This document shows, in pieces, positions 8,378-17,442 of a DNA stretch of 47,934 bases (its first letter is position 1; each line of letters opens with the position of its first letter). A model generated the notes under the pieces. That model saw only the letters and a list, made by a program, of their open reading frames with translations, ran no database searches and was not told where the DNA came from. Position numbers and translations under genes: made by a program. Origin of the DNA: Flavipsychrobacter sp. (lineage in GTDB: Bacteria; Bacteroidota; Bacteroidia; Chitinophagales; Chitinophagaceae); the NCBI GenBank assembly GCA_017849575.1, contig JAFIGV010000031.1, positions 1 through 47,934 of the forward strand. Direction: 5' to 3'.

Positions 8378-10063
8378 ATGAGCAAGTTTAGTTTTAAAGG
8401 CCGGACCAGGGGAATAATAGCTGCCGTGATGCTTGCGGGCACGCTGGGTCTGTTTATTCAGGCTAAAAACACAGATTCGTACTTTGAGATTTCCAAAAAC
8501 CTGGACATTTTCGCTACCCTGTTCAAGCAATTAAATTCATACTATGTAGACCCGATCGAACCAGGAAAGCTTGTAAAGACTGGTATCGATGCGATGCTTG
8601 AAAATCTGGATCCTTATACGAATTACATAACGGAGTCGGACATAGAAGATTTTGAGTTTCAGACCACTGGTAAATATGGCGGTATTGGCGCTACCATGCG
8701 TCGCAAAGGAGAAGATATCTACATTGGCGATGTGTATGAAAACAGTCCGGCTCAGAAAGCAGGTCTGCATCCGGGTGACCTGATCATTTCTATTGACAAC
8801 CATCCGGTGTCGGGCAAGACCATAGACGATATCAGCTTACTCCTAAAGGGAGCCCCCGGCACACAGGTTTCCCTCACCACAAGAGACGCTTTTACTTCGG
8901 AAGAATCGGCCAAAATTGTGACCCGCGGCGAAATAGAAGTTTCTTCGGTGCCCTATGCCGGACTAATGGGACCCCAAAAGAATATTGCGTACGTAAAACT
9001 TACGCAGTTTACCATGGGTTGCAGCCGGCTGCTGCGCTCCGCTTTAGACAGCCTGAAAAAAGTGAACCCAGCCATAGACGGTGTGGTGCTGGATCTTCGT
9101 AATAATCCCGGCGGATTGCTCGATGAGGCCGTAAACACTTGTAATCTCTTTATAGACAAAGGACAGTTGGTGGTCAGCACCAAAGGAAAGGTGGCAGAAA
9201 AAAACCACGAATACAAAACTCAGGGCACCGCATGGGACGACAAGATCGCCCTTGCAGTGATCGTCAATCACTCTTCTGCCTCTGCCTCAGAAATTGTAGC
9301 CGGCACCATGCAAGACCTCGACCGCGGTCTGGTGATCGGCGAACGCTCGTATGGAAAAGGTCTGGTACAGGAGACGGTTCCACTGGGGTATAATGCCCGG
9401 CTGAAACTGACTATTGCCAAATACTACACCCCGAGCGGCCGTTGTATTCAGGCCATTGACTATACCCATAGAAATGCAGATGGCAGCGTGGGCAAAATCC
9501 CCGATTCGCTTAAACAAAACTACAGCACACGTTCGGGTCGCAAGGTGCAAAGCGGCGGTGGCGTAGAGGCAGATGTGCGGGTAGAAGACGAAGAACTGAG
9601 CCGGCTCTCCATTGCGCTCTACACTAAAAACTACCTGTTTGATTATGCCACTCAGTACGCCCGTCAGCATCCCTCCATTCCTCCTGCAGGAAGCTTTTCT
9701 CTGAGCGATGCCGAATTCTCAGCGTTTGCAAAATGGCTGGAAAGCAAAGACTATTCCTATAAGTCTGAGACAGAAATTGTGCTGGATTCGCTCAAAACTG
9801 CGGCCACAAGAGAGCATTATTTTGATGGCATGAAGAGCGAGTTTGAAACCCTGAAAAACAAGGTAGCGCACGACAAAGCTCAGGATCTTTCCAAGCACAA
9901 GGAGGAAGTAAAAAAGTTGCTCGAAAACGAAATCGTATCGCGTTACTACTATCTGCGCGGGCGTATCGAACACAGCCTTAAAGACGACAAAGACCTGAAA
10001 GCTGCAACCGACCTTCTTGCACAACCGGCAAAGTATCGCGCTCTGCTACAGCCGGCCCAATAG
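8378..10063 (+). CDS. C-terminal processing peptidase (S41, CtpA/Prc)
   Basis: A 561-residue serine protease of family S41A acting in the cell envelope, where family members trim C-termini or degrade tagged proteins. It has an N-terminal membrane anchor or signal (about 10-28), a tail-specific N-domain, a PDZ domain (about 95-175, with GGIGATM and HPGDLII) and the catalytic domain. By alignment with E. coli Tsp, S302 in SSASASE is the nucleophile, K327 in SYGKGLVQ the general base, and D313 is also kept. The C-terminal third (about 430-561) is charged and helical. It stands divergent from the T9SS cargo gene. Confidence 0.95.
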   Translation: MSKFSFKGRTRGIIAAVMLAGTLGLFIQAKNTDSYFEISKNLDIFATLFKQLNSYYVDPIEPGKLVKTGIDAMLENLDPYTNYITESDIEDFEFQTTGKYGGIGATMRRKGEDIYIGDVYENSPAQKAGLHPGDLIISIDNHPVSGKTIDDISLLLKGAPGTQVSLTTRDAFTSEESAKIVTRGEIEVSSVPYAGLMGPQKNIAYVKLTQFTMGCSRLLRSALDSLKKVNPAIDGVVLDLRNNPGGLLDEAVNTCNLFIDKGQLVVSTKGKVAEKNHEYKTQGTAWDDKIALAVIVNHSSASASEIVAGTMQDLDRGLVIGERSYGKGLVQETVPLGYNARLKLTIAKYYTPSGRCIQAIDYTHRNADGSVGKIPDSLKQNYSTRSGRKVQSGGGVEADVRVEDEELSRLSIALYTKNYLFDYATQYARQHPSIPPAGSFSLSDAEFSAFAKWLESKDYSYKSETEIVLDSLKTAATREHYFDGMKSEFETLKNKVAHDKAQDLSKHKEEVKKLLENEIVSRYYYLRGRIEHSLKDDKDLKAATDLLAQPAKYRALLQPAQ

Positions 10064-10066
10064 GGG

Positions 10067-11563
10067 TCATGCTATCCAGGCTTGCAACTGATCTGCTATA
10101 CGCCGGTCATTACTAAGGCGCGGCACTTTATTCTGTCCGCCCAGTTTGCCCTCTGCTTTCATATACTCCTGAAAGGCGTGCTTTTTCATGGGTCTTATCT
10201 TCAGCTTTTGTAAAATGCCGCCGGTGATCAGATCATTGTAGTAAATGTTTTTTCTCCGTAGGCCCTCATCCACCCTTTGCTCAAAAGCATCGAGGTCGTC
10301 CGGAGCAGTAGCAAACTCCACAAACCATTCGTGGTACGGCAGTCCTTCCGAAACCTGGATTCGTGGAGCTACAGTAAACTCGCTAACCTGCACCTGACAC
10401 GCTCTTGCAGCCTCCATCAATGCCTGATCCACCTCCTCCACAATTACATGTTCTCCGAAGGCGGAGATAAAATGCTTGATGCGTCCGCTCACGACTATCC
10501 TATACGGGTCGGTGCTGACAAAACGCACCGTATCGCCAATGTTATAACCCCAGAGCCCGGCATTGCTATTGATGATCAAAGCATAGTTTTCACCGGTCTT
10601 CACTTCTGCGAGCGAAAGTCGGGTGGGATGCTCGTGAAATATTTCTGCGGCCGGAATGAACTCGTAGAAAATGCCAGAGTTGGTATTGAGCAGCAACCCT
10701 TCTTTATCGAGCGTATCCTGAAAGGCAAAAAATCCTTCTGAAGCCGGGAAGGTCTCGATGGTATCTACGGATCCGCCAAGGCTGTCGAAAAGCCGCGCAC
10801 GATAAGGTTCAAAGTTTACGCCGCCATGCACGATCAACTGCAGGTTAGGAAATATCTTTTTGATTTTCTCACCACCGCTTCGCTCCATGAGCCAGTCGAA
10901 ATACATCTGCATCCAGGGAGGAATGCCACTGATCAGAGACATATCCTGACCCAGCGTTTCTGTAACGATCTGTTCCAGCTTTACCTCCCAATCCTCTATA
11001 CAATTGGTTTCGAACGATGGGAGCTGATTGCTGCGCAGATAGCGGGGTACGAAATGGTTGACTATGCCGCTGAGCCGCCCTGTGGGGATACCGCCTATGC
11101 GTTCCAGCACGGGCGAACCGGATAAAAAGATCATTTTTCGGTCGGCAAAGGCAGTATTGCCACTCTCTACCATGTAGCACAGCAGCGCATTACGTGCGGT
11201 ATTGATATGGTTGTGAATGGAATCGCCCGAGATAGGAATATATTTCACACCGCTGGTCGTACCCGAGGTTTTGGCAAAATATATCGGCTTGCCTTTCCAG
11301 AGCACGTTTTGATGCCCTTCTTTTATCTGGTCGATGTAGGGTTTGAAGGCTTCATAATCCCGCACGGGCACCGCTTTACTAAACTCTGAATAGGTTTTTA
11401 CCTCTTGCAGTCGATGGTCTGCTCCAAAAATTGTTTTTGTGCCGGTCTTCAGTAACTGTTGAAAGATCGCATGCTGGTCTGCAACCGCCGTTGCCATTCC
11501 CCTTCTAATCTGCTTGTGTATGATGGAGGCATAAGGCCGGGCCAGTATTGATTTGATCTTCAT
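10067..11563 (-). CDS. GH3 family acyl-adenylate-forming protein
   Basis: A 498-residue homologue of the plant GH3 auxin/jasmonate amido-synthetases, members of the ANL adenylating superfamily. The ATP-binding loop TSGTTSG (99-105) is intact, as are the EGFFAFQ and NIGDTVRFV regions of the second half. Plant enzymes activate an acyl acid with ATP and pass it to an amino acid; the substrate of the bacterial proteins is, to my knowledge, not established. No signal or membrane segment, so cytosolic. It is convergent with the protease gene (three-base gap) and has its own -7 box. Confidence 0.88.
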   Translation of the reverse strand: MKIKSILARPYASIIHKQIRRGMATAVADQHAIFQQLLKTGTKTIFGADHRLQEVKTYSEFSKAVPVRDYEAFKPYIDQIKEGHQNVLWKGKPIYFAKTSGTTSGVKYIPISGDSIHNHINTARNALLCYMVESGNTAFADRKMIFLSGSPVLERIGGIPTGRLSGIVNHFVPRYLRSNQLPSFETNCIEDWEVKLEQIVTETLGQDMSLISGIPPWMQMYFDWLMERSGGEKIKKIFPNLQLIVHGGVNFEPYRARLFDSLGGSVDTIETFPASEGFFAFQDTLDKEGLLLNTNSGIFYEFIPAAEIFHEHPTRLSLAEVKTGENYALIINSNAGLWGYNIGDTVRFVSTDPYRIVVSGRIKHFISAFGEHVIVEEVDQALMEAARACQVQVSEFTVAPRIQVSEGLPYHEWFVEFATAPDDLDAFEQRVDEGLRRKNIYYNDLITGGILQKLKIRPMKKHAFQEYMKAEGKLGGQNKVPRLSNDRRIADQLQAWIA

Positions 11564-11580
11564 TATCTACCGTACTGCGG

Positions 11581-11588
11581 CAAATGTA
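11581..11588 (-). promoter_or_regulatory. -7 box of the GH3 gene (TACATTTG)
   Basis: Perfect TAnnTTTG on the minus strand, 17 bases before the ATG. No good -33 TTTG 19-20 bases upstream. Confidence 0.5.
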
Positions 11589-11691
11589 CAATTAAGCCTT
11601 CAACAGCCCGGCGCTATTAACAGAGTGGGGAAGGAAGGTGGTCTGTGCGTATGGGGTTCAAAGATTAGCAAACAATAAATGCTTTCGGCTT

Positions 11692-11722
11692 TTTGGAAAA
11701 TATCGGAATAGCTTTATTTTTG
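11692..11722 (+). promoter_or_regulatory. Promoter of tRNA-Phe
   Basis: TTTG (11692-11695), a 19-bp spacer and TATTTTTG (11715-11722): an exact match to the Bacteroidota housekeeping promoter, 17 bases before the mature tRNA 5' end. Confidence 0.8.
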
Positions 11723-11739
11723 CCATCCCAAAGACGAAT

Positions 11740-11812
11740 GGTGCGGTAGCTCAGTCGGTAGAGCAAAGGACTGAAAATCCTTGTGTCGGCGGTTCGATCC
11801 CGCCCCACACCA
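11740..11812 (+). tRNA. tRNA-Phe (GAA)
   Basis: A 73-nt cloverleaf: acceptor GGTGCGG/CCACACC, D-stem GCTC/GAGC, anticodon stem AAGGA/TCCTT with loop CTGAAAA (anticodon GAA), T-stem GGCGG/CCGCC with loop TTCGATC, discriminator A. CCA is not encoded. The fifth acceptor pair is a C-A mismatch; all other stems pair fully. Confidence 0.95.
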
Positions 11813-11823
11813 CAAGCCAGACA

Positions 11824-11857
11824 AGCCTTTCAGGTCATAAACCTCGAAAGGCTTTTT
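11824..11857 (+). terminator. Intrinsic terminator of tRNA-Phe
   Basis: AGCCTTTC AGGT, a five-base loop, ACCT and GAAAGGCT form a near-continuous 12-pair stem followed by five T, 11 bases after the tRNA. Confidence 0.85.
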
Positions 11858-11890
11858 CGTGGACGTATGCTCCGCACAACTTTCGCGTCC

Positions 11891-14800
11891 TCACGTCACC
11901 TCATACTCTTCTCTTAGTTGCTCTACAACAGAGTTCAGTATCTGCTTCAGGTGTTGCAGCTTGCCTTCAAGTACCGGAGCGTTTATGGCCAGGGTGCCCG
12001 TTCTTGTCATTTGCTCCATCTCGGCCATGTCTTCCCGGAGCACTTCTATCCCCATGTTCAGCACAGATGGCTTAAGCCGGTGGACTACAGCATAGATGCG
12101 TGCATAGTCTCCTTCTTCCGCGGCAGCGTCCAACTCGTGTAGCGCCCGCGGTACCTCGGTGATAAACAGACCGATCATTTTCTCTACAAAGGCATGGTTG
12201 CCACGACTGATGGCGCGGAGCTTGCTCAGGTCGTAGTGCACGGCAGAACCGGGAGTATCCTGCTCCGTCGGGTGCACGGTTTGCTCTATTGTCGCCCCAA
12301 GCCAGCGTGTCACCGTGGCGAGTAGCGCTTCTTCTTCAAAAGGCTTGCTGACAAAATCATTCATGCCAGCATTCAGGCAGCGCCCGGCCTCACCTTTCAG
12401 TGCATTAGCTGTAAGCGCAATAATGGGCAGTTCTTCATCCAGATGCTCACGGATATAAGCCGTAGCCTCCAGTCCGTTCATTACAGGCATTTGCACATCC
12501 ATAAGTACAAGATCGTAGTGTCCCGCCCTGATTTTATCCACGGCCTCACGACCGTCTTGTGCTTCGGCGACTGTGGCACCATAATTTCCCAAAAAAGTGC
12601 TGGCGATCAGCCTGTTCATCGTGTTGTCCTCTACCAGCAATATCTGCTTGCCACTCAGCACACGGGTATCGGTTTTGGTGGTGTTAGTGACCGGCAGATC
12701 GCGCTCGTCGCCAATAAAAATATCCAGCAGTACAGAAACGGTGGTGCCCTCGCCTTTCCGGCTGGTCACTTCTATGGTGCCTCCCATCAGTTCCACCAGT
12801 TGCTTGCAAATGCTCATACCCAGCCCTGTGCCACCGAATTTGCGCACCACAGAAGCATCTTCCTGGGTAAATTTTTCAAAGAGTTGCTCCAGAAAAGCCT
12901 CGGTCATACCCACGCCGGTGTCCGTAACGTCTATGCGTATTTTCTGGGTTTTACGGTCTGTTGCAAGACAAACACATCGTAATCGAATACTTCCGGCTTC
13001 TGTAAATTTTATGGCATTGCTCAGCAGGTTGAGCAAGATCTGATTGATCCGGTAAGGATCGCCGATGAGCACAGGAGACAGGGCATCATCTATTTCCCAG
13101 TCCATCAGCAAAGCCTTCTCTTCAGCCTTATGCCGGAGCACAGCAAACACCTGATGAATGACCTGCGGAAAACGAAATCCGATCTGTTCGAGACTCACCT
13201 TTCCGGCCTCAATTTTAGAGAAGTCCAGTACGTCGTTGATGATCACCAAAAGGTTTTCTGCGGCATGGAGCATGGCATCGGTATAGAAAATCTCCTGACT
13301 GGTTTGCACGGTCTTTTTCAGCAGCCTGATCATACCGATGATGGCATTCATGGGCGTGCGAATTTCGTGGCTCATATTAGCGAGGAACATTTCTTTGGCA
13401 TGTGCCGAATACTCAGCTTCTGCTTTAGCCTTCCGCAGTTCTAACTCCAGATGTTTTTGCTGGGTAATGTCGAGATGAATACCAATAGTACCGCTAAGTT
13501 CTCCATCATGATTAAGCACGGGGGCCCCGCTGATAAGCCACCAGCGCACGTCTCCGCGTTTGTTCTTGATGGCGATCTCATAAGCATCGGATATATTATG
13601 CCTGCGCAGCGCGTCTTTTTCCTGCATGAGGGTCATATTTTCACCCTTCAGAAAAAGCTCCTGTGCGGTGCGCTGAAGCAGTTCGGGCGCTTCATATCCG
13701 CTCATCTCGCAAAAGGAATGGTTGGCATAAACAATACGGTCTTCATTATCCACTTCGAGCAGCCCAAGGTTCATGTTCTCAATAATGCTGCGGTATTTCT
13801 CTTCACTCTTTCTCAAAGCGTTTTCAGCATTGATGCGCTGCGTGATGTCTTGTGCAAAACCAATGACATAGGCCGTATCCGCCTCCTGCACCAGATAGTT
13901 TTGGTACAGCAGATAAATCTTCTTCCCTTCAGCAGAAACGGCAATCATGACCCCTTCGGCATGGCCCTCGGTGGCAATGCGTTGAAGGTATTCTTCTTTA
14001 AAGGAAGCTGCCCGCGATGCCGGCAGTACCGAATGGATATATTGGCCTGTAAGTTGTTGCTGGCTAAACCCAAGTGCCTTTACCGTGGCCGGATTTACGG
14101 TGAGTAAGCGCCCATCCAGATCATGGGTGCAGATCAGCGCCTGGCTGTTGTCAAAAATTGCTTTGTATCGCGCCTCGCTGAGTCGTATCTGTTCTTCGAT
14201 CTCCTTCATCTCTGTAATCTCCACACCGTAGCCGATCATAATATCCAGCTTTCCCTCCTTTCCAAAAACCGGATACATTTTTCGGAGATGATGATGAACA
14301 TTTCCCTCTCGGTCCACCATTTTTTCTTCCCAGGTCTTTTGTCTTCCGTCCTTCACTACTTCGGTGAAGAGTTTGTGTCTTGCAGCGGCCACCTCCAGCG
14401 GAAGATTCCGGAGCCGGCAATAGTCTTCATCTGTCTTTCCGATTATCCAATTGCGTATGCCCGAATTTTTTACGGCTACAGGATTGACAAAAAGATAACG
14501 GTGCGCTCTGTCGAATACGGCAATGTCTGCCGGTATCTCATTGAGTATTTGTTCGTAAAACTCGCGCTGGTCTTCCAGTTTGCGCTCCATCATCTGGGTG
14601 TCGGTCACGTCGGTGTAGTGCCAAAGATGGCCCTTGTAACATCCGTCAATGAAGATGGGAACATAGTCGCGGCTGAAATAGCGACCGTCTTTAAGCGCAA
14701 GCACCGACCGGAGTTCTTTTTTTCTTCTTTGTAGCAACCGGTGCACTCCCTCAAGAAATTCACCGGGGCTTTCAAACATATCCTTGCTTTGCTCCAATGC

Positions 14801-15391
14801 ATGTTCGCAGTTCATACCCGTAAGCTGTCCAGGTGCAACCGGTATCGAAAAAAGATCGCAAAACTGTTGGTTGGCTACCACTATTCTACGCTGCTCATCT
14901 TCAAAAAGTAACCCACCCTGTACATTTTGGATAACCTGCAGTAATCTTTCGGCATTTTCGCGTATGAGCTGCGCTGCCTGTTGCAGATCTTCATCTTTAC
15001 GTTTGAGCGCTGTCCGGAGCCGGCCTATTTCATTCGCCTGTTCTTCCCTTCCTTCGCCTGAAAATTCCGGCCCTGCACTCCGGCTAAGAAAATAGCTATG
15101 GCCTGCATCAAGGCCCGGAACCAGTAAACCGGACAGCTTCCATTCTGGCTGTGCACGCAAGGCTATGCTGATGTGTTGGCCGGTGAGATCGGCAAGCCGG
15201 GTGCTGAACACCGGTGCCGTAGAACTTACCAGATGAAAGTGTTCGCTGAACTGTTCGTGGAGCAATCCGGGCATGAGCGCGTTCAGGGCCGGCCCGACAG
15301 AAGTAATGCGCATGCTGCTATCAAGACCGAGATACCCGGGGAAAAGCACCGCAAGCTGATCGGCTCCGAGCGATAAAAGCGTAAGTGGCAC
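11891..15391 (-). CDS. Hybrid histidine kinase with multiple PAS, receiver and HPt domains
   Basis: A 1166-residue sensor. The first ~110 residues (LAVLFPGYLGLDSSMRI, ALMPGLL, HFHL) resemble the PAS-like domain associated with haem-NO sensors. A coiled coil and about four PAS/PAC modules follow (about 160-655; three PAC ends are clear, such as YTDVTDTQMMERK). The kinase core has the H-box MSHEIRTPM (H675), N-box NLLSNAIKF and glycine boxes DTGVGM and GGTGLGM. A receiver follows with phospho-acceptor D965 (LVLMDVQMP), then a C-terminal HPt with H1104 (VVHRLKPS). All phosphorelay residues are present, so phosphate can leave via the HPt to a separate receiver, most simply the NtrC-type protein encoded 13 bases upstream. 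No transmembrane helix is evident, so sensing is probably cytosolic. Confidence 0.95.
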   Translation of the reverse strand: MPLTLLSLGADQLAVLFPGYLGLDSSMRITSVGPALNALMPGLLHEQFSEHFHLVSSTAPVFSTRLADLTGQHISIALRAQPEWKLSGLLVPGLDAGHSYFLSRSAGPEFSGEGREEQANEIGRLRTALKRKDEDLQQAAQLIRENAERLLQVIQNVQGGLLFEDEQRRIVVANQQFCDLFSIPVAPGQLTGMNCEHALEQSKDMFESPGEFLEGVHRLLQRRKKELRSVLALKDGRYFSRDYVPIFIDGCYKGHLWHYTDVTDTQMMERKLEDQREFYEQILNEIPADIAVFDRAHRYLFVNPVAVKNSGIRNWIIGKTDEDYCRLRNLPLEVAAARHKLFTEVVKDGRQKTWEEKMVDREGNVHHHLRKMYPVFGKEGKLDIMIGYGVEITEMKEIEEQIRLSEARYKAIFDNSQALICTHDLDGRLLTVNPATVKALGFSQQQLTGQYIHSVLPASRAASFKEEYLQRIATEGHAEGVMIAVSAEGKKIYLLYQNYLVQEADTAYVIGFAQDITQRINAENALRKSEEKYRSIIENMNLGLLEVDNEDRIVYANHSFCEMSGYEAPELLQRTAQELFLKGENMTLMQEKDALRRHNISDAYEIAIKNKRGDVRWWLISGAPVLNHDGELSGTIGIHLDITQQKHLELELRKAKAEAEYSAHAKEMFLANMSHEIRTPMNAIIGMIRLLKKTVQTSQEIFYTDAMLHAAENLLVIINDVLDFSKIEAGKVSLEQIGFRFPQVIHQVFAVLRHKAEEKALLMDWEIDDALSPVLIGDPYRINQILLNLLSNAIKFTEAGSIRLRCVCLATDRKTQKIRIDVTDTGVGMTEAFLEQLFEKFTQEDASVVRKFGGTGLGMSICKQLVELMGGTIEVTSRKGEGTTVSVLLDIFIGDERDLPVTNTTKTDTRVLSGKQILLVEDNTMNRLIASTFLGNYGATVAEAQDGREAVDKIRAGHYDLVLMDVQMPVMNGLEATAYIREHLDEELPIIALTANALKGEAGRCLNAGMNDFVSKPFEEEALLATVTRWLGATIEQTVHPTEQDTPGSAVHYDLSKLRAISRGNHAFVEKMIGLFITEVPRALHELDAAAEEGDYARIYAVVHRLKPSVLNMGIEVLREDMAEMEQMTRTGTLAINAPVLEGKLQHLKQILNSVVEQLREEYEVT

Positions 15392-15404
15392 GTGGCGATT
15401 TTTT

Positions 15405-16760
15405 TTAAGTGTCCGGCAAAAGTTGTTTATCCTGGATCATTTTGTAGATGGTAGATTTTCCGATATCCAGTTTTTCGGCCACCTTCAAAACGTTGCCATC
15501 ATATTTTCTAAGAAAGTGGCTGATGATCTCGCGATTATATGCTTTGAGCGTTTTTTCGGACCCGGACAGCATATGGTGTGCCGCCAGGGCATGAAAAGTA
15601 AGGTCTTCGGCCTGTATCTCCGATCCATCGCACATTACGGCGGCCAGTTCCATCACGGCTTTCAATTCCCGAACATTTCCGGGAAAAGCGTACTGCATGA
15701 GCTTATCCTTTGCACCGCTACTGAGTTGTAGCTCCGGCATCTTATTCGTGCGGGTGAAGGATACGAGAAAATGTTTGGCCAGCAGCAGTATGTCGTTGCC
15801 TCGTTCCCGAAGGGGCGGCAGCTCTATGGGCAGCCCTACGATGCGGTAATATAAGTCTTCGCGGAAGTTGCCCTTTTTCACTTCTTCTGCAAGATTTTTA
15901 TGAGTAGCCACAATGAGCCGGACATCAAGCGTCACTTTTTCACTTCCTCCAAGGCGCACCAGTTCGCGCTCTTGTATCACCCGCAGCAACTTTGTCTGCA
16001 GACTAATGTCGAGCTCTGCAATCTCATCGAGAAACAAGGTACCCTTCTGCGCTTCTTCAAACTTGCCGGTCTTTCTGCCCACGGCACCGGTAAAGGCGCC
16101 TTTCTCATGACCAAAAAGTTCGCTTTCCAGCAAGTCTTTGGGAATCGCTGCCATATTGATCGCAACAAAGGGCTTTTTCTTTCTTTCACTGTTATAATGT
16201 ATCGCCCGGGCGGCCACTTCCTTACCGGTGCCCGTTTCCCCCGTTATGGACACGTTGATATTGCTCCGTACGGCTTTCTCCAGCAGCGAAAAAATACGTC
16301 GTATGACCGGGCTGTTGCCTATTATGAGGTTTGAAAAATCATAGCGCTGACCAAGCTCTTCGCGCAACTGAGCCACCTCTTGCTTTAGGGCCTGGTTTTC
16401 GCGAATGCGGATAATGGCATTCCATAAAAGGTCTTTCGTATTGTCGTCCTTTATCAGATAGTCTGCAGCGCCAAGCTTCAGTAAACCCACCGCAGTCGAA
16501 ACATCCTCCTGTCCACTGATCATGATTACGGGCAATGAAGCATCGAAGGCCTTTATTTTCTGCAACAGATCTTTTCCGGTGGCATCGGGCAGCGAGTAGT
16601 CGAGTGTGATCAGGTCGGGCTTTTGCCCCAGGGCAGCCAGACAATCTTTTGCATTGCTGAATCGGGTGATCTCAAAATCAGGATTGAGGGATAGGTGGTA
16701 CTGCAAGATCTCCCCATACCAGGGATCGTCTTCAACGATAAAGATGCGGTATTGCGCCAT
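15405..16760 (-). CDS. Sigma-54-dependent response regulator (NtrC family)
   Basis: A 451-residue enhancer-binding protein in the order receiver (1-120; D54 phospho-acceptor, K104), linker helix, AAA+ domain (about 145-385) and Fis-type helix-turn-helix (about 420-451, KVAEKLDIGKSTIYKMI). Walker A GETGTGKE (174-181), the sigma-54 contact loop GAFTGA (221-226) and Walker B TLFLDEI (241-247) are intact, so it should open sigma-54 promoters by ATP hydrolysis. It is first in a two-gene operon with the hybrid kinase. A strong sigma-54 promoter and a palindromic candidate binding site lie in the divergent intergenic region, making the receiver-glycosyltransferase operon its likely target. Confidence 0.96.
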   Translation of the reverse strand: MAQYRIFIVEDDPWYGEILQYHLSLNPDFEITRFSNAKDCLAALGQKPDLITLDYSLPDATGKDLLQKIKAFDASLPVIMISGQEDVSTAVGLLKLGAADYLIKDDNTKDLLWNAIIRIRENQALKQEVAQLREELGQRYDFSNLIIGNSPVIRRIFSLLEKAVRSNINVSITGETGTGKEVAARAIHYNSERKKKPFVAINMAAIPKDLLESELFGHEKGAFTGAVGRKTGKFEEAQKGTLFLDEIAELDISLQTKLLRVIQERELVRLGGSEKVTLDVRLIVATHKNLAEEVKKGNFREDLYYRIVGLPIELPPLRERGNDILLLAKHFLVSFTRTNKMPELQLSSGAKDKLMQYAFPGNVRELKAVMELAAVMCDGSEIQAEDLTFHALAAHHMLSGSEKTLKAYNREIISHFLRKYDGNVLKVAEKLDIGKSTIYKMIQDKQLLPDT

Positions 16761-16846
16761 ATACGGTGCGGGTTTTGCGCGAATGTATTGTGCGCCAGCC
16801 CAATAAGCGAGAACGCGGCACCCAATGACGAATGATTAACAATTCC

Positions 16847-16881
16847 GGATTTTGGAAAATCCTTCCACCAGCGGGAAAATC
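16847..16881 (+). promoter_or_regulatory. Candidate enhancer (UAS) for the NtrC-type regulator
   Basis: A 7-bp inverted repeat GGATTTT-GG-AAAATCC (16847-16862), with the half-site GGAAAATC repeated exactly 20 bp downstream (16874-16881). It lies about 75-110 bp upstream of the start site predicted from the sigma-54 promoter, the usual enhancer distance. Assignment to the adjacent regulator is inference. Confidence 0.5.
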
Positions 16882-16931
16882 AGCGAGTGCCAAAACACAC
16901 TACTAATCTGTTTATCAAACACTTATCATTC

Positions 16932-16947
16932 TGGCACAAACCTCGCT
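16932..16947 (+). promoter_or_regulatory. Sigma-54 (-24/-12) promoter
   Basis: TGGCACAAACCTCGCT matches TGGCACGNNNNTTGCW with invariant GG and GC at the required spacing; the main deviations are A for G at position 7 and TC for TT before the GC. The predicted start site is about 12 bases past the GC, giving a leader of roughly 13 nt to the receiver gene. Confidence 0.75.
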
Positions 16948-16970
16948 AACAAGGAAAACAAAGCATAAAG

Positions 16971-17378
16971 ATGGACCTGCTTAGAAATCTGAAAGTATTT
17001 GTAGTAGATGACAACCCGATGTGCCGGGAGCTCTACAAGCAATATCTCAACAATATGGGATGTACCGATATCCGTTTGTTTGGAAGCGGAATGGCCTGTC
17101 TCAATCATCTGATGCAGGTGCCCGACGTTGTGCTGCTTGACCATCACATGGAACCTATGAGTGGCATGGAAACCCTGAACTGCATCAAAAGCATCAATCC
17201 GGATGTCTATGTGGTTTTCTTTTCCGGACAGCGCGATCTGCAACAAAACATGGATGCGTTGAGAAATGGAGCATTCGACTATATCGTAAAAGGAGATAAT
17301 GAGGAGAACGACTTGCAGGAGGTAATGAAAAAGATAACGGAAGTGATGCGGATGATCAGTACAAAAGCACCACTCTAA
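16971..17378 (+). CDS. Stand-alone receiver-domain response regulator
   Basis: A 135-residue protein that is nearly all receiver domain: acidic pair DD (14-15), phospho-acceptor D57 in LLDHHM, the serine in FFSGQ and K104 in YIVKGDNE. There is no output domain, so it probably acts by protein contact or as a phosphate shuttle or sink. Its SGQ...GAFDYIVKGDN region resembles the receiver of the divergent NtrC-type protein, suggesting common origin or a shared kinase. It is first in the plus-strand operon behind the sigma-54 promoter, 64 bases before a glycosyltransferase. Confidence 0.9.
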   Translation: MDLLRNLKVFVVDDNPMCRELYKQYLNNMGCTDIRLFGSGMACLNHLMQVPDVVLLDHHMEPMSGMETLNCIKSINPDVYVVFFSGQRDLQQNMDALRNGAFDYIVKGDNEENDLQEVMKKITEVMRMISTKAPL

Positions 17379-17442
17379 AATAAAAACAGCCAACCCACCA
17401 CCAGAGCACTGCACCAATAGAAATGAAAAAAACAGTAAAAAA

